Made by a program: the position numbers and the translations under genes. Shown here piece by piece: positions 61,680 to 64,000 of a DNA stretch of 64,000 bases. The notes beneath the pieces were generated by a model that searched no databases, was not told where the DNA came from, and was given only the letters and a program-made list of their open reading frames with translations. This DNA is from Mesobacillus selenatarsenatis SF-1 (lineage in GTDB: Bacteria > Bacillota > Bacilli > Bacillales > Cytobacillaceae): positions 1 to 64,000 of the forward strand of contig NZ_BASE01000071.1 of NCBI RefSeq assembly GCF_000813125.1, given 5' to 3'. Within the stretch, counting starts at the first letter, position 1, and the number at the start of each line of letters is the position of its first letter.

Positions 61680-62456
61680 TTATTGCGCGGTAAATACAGG
61701 CTTGCGTTTTTCACTGAATGCCTTCAACGCTTCCACGCGATCTTTTGTAGGAATGGTAACCTCATAAGCTTTGGATTCAATTGCCAGCCCTGTCCGAAGG
61801 TCTGTGCTGCTGCCATGCTGGATCGCATACTTCGCCTGTCTTACGGCAATCGGCGCATTCTGGAGGATTTCCTCGGCAAGCTCCTTGCAGGCAGTCATTA
61901 CATCTTCTTTAGGTTTAACAGCTGTTAGAATTCCTAGCTCAAAAGCCTTCTCGGCAGAAATCTTCCTTGCTGTAAAAATCAATTCCTTCGCCTTCATTTC
62001 ACCCACCAGCCTTGATAGACGCTGCGTGCCGCCTGCACCTGGAATGATGCCCCAGCTCACCTCTGTCATGCCCATCAAGGCGCTTTCAGCAGCAATTTTA
62101 AAATCACAGGCCAACATCAATTCAAACCCGCCGCCAAAAGCAAAACCGTTCACAGCAGCAATCGTCGGCTGAGGCAGTTCGGCAATCGCACTGAAAACAT
62201 CGCGAATCTTTTTTACATTGCGGCGCACTTCTTCCTCAGTAAGATGCTTCCTTTCTTTCAAGTCCGCACCAGCGCTGAAGGATTTCTCCCCTGCTCCTGT
62301 AAAAATGACGACTCTCACGTCTGAATCTGTATGCAGCATGTCTACTAAATCCCCTAGCTCCTGGAGTGTTTCATAATTGAAGCAATTTAACGATTCCGGA
62401 CGGTCAATCGTTACATATGCGATATGCTGCTCTTTCTGCAATTTGATGTTTTTCAT
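61680..62456 (-). CDS. Enoyl-CoA hydratase/isomerase
   Basis: 258 aa crotonase fold: oxyanion-hole turns GEKSFSAGADLKERKHL and AAVNGFAFGGGFELMLACD, catalytic Glu in GITEVSWGIIPGAGGTQRL-type sequence (GMTEVSWGIIPGAGGTQ). Acts in the beta-oxidation half of phenylacetate or fatty acid breakdown. Begins immediately at the thiolase stop (TAAATG), so coupled. Confidence 0.92.
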   Translation of the reverse strand: MKNIKLQKEQHIAYVTIDRPESLNCFNYETLQELGDLVDMLHTDSDVRVVIFTGAGEKSFSAGADLKERKHLTEEEVRRNVKKIRDVFSAIAELPQPTIAAVNGFAFGGGFELMLACDFKIAAESALMGMTEVSWGIIPGAGGTQRLSRLVGEMKAKELIFTARKISAEKAFELGILTAVKPKEDVMTACKELAEEILQNAPIAVRQAKYAIQHGSSTDLRTGLAIESKAYEVTIPTKDRVEALKAFSEKRKPVFTAQ

Positions 62457-63665
62457 TTATCTCTCTCCTATATTTTCGATGATCGTGGCGATTCCCTGGC
62501 CGACACCTACACACATGGTCGCAAGTCCATACTTGGAATCCCGCTTTTTCATTTCATATAAAAGGGTTGTCAAAATCCTCGCTCCACTTGCTCCCAGCGG
62601 GTGACCGAATGCGATTGCTCCCCCATTGACATTCACCTTTGACTGATCCAGCCCCAGCTCCTGGATGCATCCTATTGACTGGGCTGCGAAAGCCTCGTTC
62701 AATTCAATCAAATCGATATCTCCAACGGCCAGATTGGCACGCTTTAGAGCCTTTTGAACTGCATATACAGGCCCCATGCCCATAATCGATGGTTCCAGTC
62801 CCGCTGTAGAAGACACAATATATTTTGCCAGCGGCTTTAAGCCAAGCTCCTCCGCTTTTTCACGGCTCATCAATAACAATGCCGATGCACCATCATTCAC
62901 ACCTGATGCATTCCCAGCAGTAACAGTGCCATCCTTAAATAAGGGTTTCAGTTTTGCCAGCTTTTCGACTGTAGTTCCTGGGCGTGGATGCTCGTCAGTA
63001 TCAATCACTGTCTTATTACCCTTTTTATCTTCATAAACAACAGGAACGATTTCATTTTCAAAGCGCCCGGTCTCCATCGCTTTTTGAGCGCGAAGCTGGC
63101 TTTCTGCAGCGAATTCATCCTGGGCTTCCCTGGAAATGCGATACTTTTTTGCTACATTTTCTGCCGTCTCAGGCATACTGTCCGTACCGTACATTTCCTT
63201 CAGCTTGCTGTTCACAAAACGCCAGCCAATGGTTGTATCAAACATTTCCATATTGCCGCGCGGGAATTCAGCGTTAGGCTTTGCCATCACGAATGGCGCC
63301 CTTGTCATACTTTCCGTTCCTCCTGCGATGAAGATGTCACCTTCACCTGCTAAAATCGCTCTTGCTGCATAGTTGACTGCATCAAGTCCGGAGCCGCACA
63401 AACGATTGATTGTTGTACCGGCAACCTCGACTGGCAGTCCTGCCAAAAGGCCTGACATTCTTGCGACGTTTCGATTATCTTCGCCTGCCTGGTTCGCATT
63501 ACCCAAAACTACCTCTTCAATTTCAGCTGCAGGTACGTCTGGATTGCGCTCGACCAACGCCTTGATGACAACCGCGCCTAAATCATCCGGGCGGATATGG
63601 CGAAGACTGCCATTGTATCTTCCTATCGGTGTCCTGACTGCATCGACAATTACAACTTCTTTCAT
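62457..63665 (-). CDS. Acetyl-CoA acyltransferase / 3-oxoadipyl-CoA thiolase-type
   Basis: 402-aa thiolase: the acyl-accepting Cys in [29 protein letters not shown], and the second Cys in MCVGVGQG. PaaJ/PcaF-like in this context, but a general thiolase (FadA-type) is possible. ATG 63665 with AGGAGG is preferred over 63671. Between the 3-hydroxyacyl-CoA dehydrogenase and enoyl-CoA hydratase genes. Confidence 0.92.
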   Translation of the reverse strand: MKEVVIVDAVRTPIGRYNGSLRHIRPDDLGAVVIKALVERNPDVPAAEIEEVVLGNANQAGEDNRNVARMSGLLAGLPVEVAGTTINRLCGSGLDAVNYAARAILAGEGDIFIAGGTESMTRAPFVMAKPNAEFPRGNMEMFDTTIGWRFVNSKLKEMYGTDSMPETAENVAKKYRISREAQDEFAAESQLRAQKAMETGRFENEIVPVVYEDKKGNKTVIDTDEHPRPGTTVEKLAKLKPLFKDGTVTAGNASGVNDGASALLLMSREKAEELGLKPLAKYIVSSTAGLEPSIMGMGPVYAVQKALKRANLAVGDIDLIELNEAFAAQSIGCIQELGLDQSKVNVNGGAIAFGHPLGASGARILTTLLYEMKKRDSKYGLATMCVGVGQGIATIIENIGER

Positions 63666-63677
63666 TGCCATCCTCCT

Positions 63678-64000
63678 TTATTTAGTGGTAACTGACTCTC
63701 TATAATCGTACACACCGCGCCCGGTCTTCCTGCCGAGGCGGCCTGCTTTTACATATTGTTCAAGCAATGGTGCAGGGCGGTATTTTTCCCCAAGCTTCTC
63801 ATGCAGGTACTTCAAGTTATTCAATCGTGTATCCAGCCCAACAAGGTCGCCCAACTCGAATGGGCCCATCGGATAATTTAACCCTAGCTTAATAGCCTTA
63901 TCGATATCCTCGGGGCTGCCCAATCCTTCCTGAAGCATGTAAAAGGCTTCATTGCCGACTAGCGCGCTGATTCGACTTGTGACAAAACCAGGGAATTCGT
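63678..64000 (-). CDS. 3-hydroxyacyl-CoA dehydrogenase, partial (C-terminal)
   Basis: Runs off the right edge with no start in the window. The visible part reads EFPGFVTSRISALVGNEAFYMLQEGLG, the C-terminal PGFVxxRI motif, and LGLNYPMGPFELGDLVGLD, ending GRKTGRGVYDYR. Expected PaaH/HbdA-type, oxidising 3-hydroxyacyl-CoA. The rest of the operon should continue past 64000. Confidence 0.9.
   Translation of the reverse strand, partial: EFPGFVTSRISALVGNEAFYMLQEGLGSPEDIDKAIKLGLNYPMGPFELGDLVGLDTRLNNLKYLHEKLGEKYRPAPLLEQYVKAGRLGRKTGRGVYDYRESVTTK

Overview
The window is chromosomal DNA of a low-to-moderate GC, spore-forming member of the Bacillaceae. By gene content it resembles the Bacillus/Mesobacillus/Cytobacillus group, but I cannot fix a species. 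The placement rests on a yrrT-mtnN-(luxS)-mccA-mccB sulfur operon, the SOS block lexA / yneA-yneB-ynzC next to tkt, sirA-yneF (sporulation replication control), AGGAGG-type ribosome binding sites with frequent TTG/GTG starts, and strong hairpin-plus-U terminators. No rRNA, tRNA, prophage, IS element or CRISPR array was seen.

Layout. 1-4.1 kb: a reverse-strand operon converting S-adenosylhomocysteine to cysteine (yrrT, mtnN, luxS, mccA, mccB). 4.2-8.2 kb: an orphan receiver protein, an S51 peptidase, an MFS exporter, DUF2750, an acetyltransferase and a 53-aa ORF. 8.2-18.3 kb: yneF, sirA, azoreductase, a lysozyme-like protein, an SDR, a membrane protein, a VOC protein with a LexA box, tkt, ynzC, yneB, yneA, lexA and a charged small protein. 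18.3-21.5 kb: a DinG-type helicase, a nonsense-broken membrane protein and an acetyltransferase. 21.5-28.9 kb: a dense reverse-strand run of small, poorly characterised genes. 29.1-36.5 kb: PAP2 phosphatase, a broken acetyltransferase, an ECF sigma/anti-sigma pair, a VOC protein, an RsbR-like STAS protein and a peroxiredoxin-chemoreceptor fusion. 36.5-42.4 kb: a SNF2/SWIM helicase, an AHSA1-ArsR pair and an RNase J paralogue. 42.8-53 kb: tyrosine catabolism (hpd, aminotransferase, flavin reductase, fumarylacetoacetase, hmgA) and branched-chain amino acid catabolism (leucine dehydrogenase, bkdAA, bkdAB, bkdB). 53.5-56.4 kb: a TrpXYZ-type ABC importer. 56.8-60.2 kb: a FabK/nitronate monooxygenase-like enzyme, gamma carbonic anhydrase, nitroreductase and P1/DmpA peptidase. 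60.7-64 kb: the paaX regulator and the beta-oxidation end of a phenylacetate-type operon that runs off the edge.

The most striking observation is at 35.1-36.5 kb. A thioredoxin-fold (AhpC/TSA-like) domain with an in-frame UGA exactly where the first cysteine of its CxxC motif should be (W-UGA-P-N-C) is fused to a soluble methyl-accepting chemotaxis signalling domain. A 7-bp hairpin follows 14 nt after the UGA, as expected for a bacterial SECIS. The simplest reading is a selenocysteine-containing redox chemoreceptor; a standard gene caller would truncate it.

A second theme is a set of intergenic tandem arrays at four loci (start of the window, 8.0, 30.2 and 60.2 kb). They have different sequences, yet all share a unit of 51-52 bp containing an inverted repeat, and all lie downstream of gene 3' ends. 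A fifth array (42.6 kb) repeats TTATTGGCGA every 20-21 bp. Other points include three genes or small ORFs interrupted by single stop codons, a VOC gene apparently under LexA control, 0A boxes in front of sirA, and ArsR-type twin operators.
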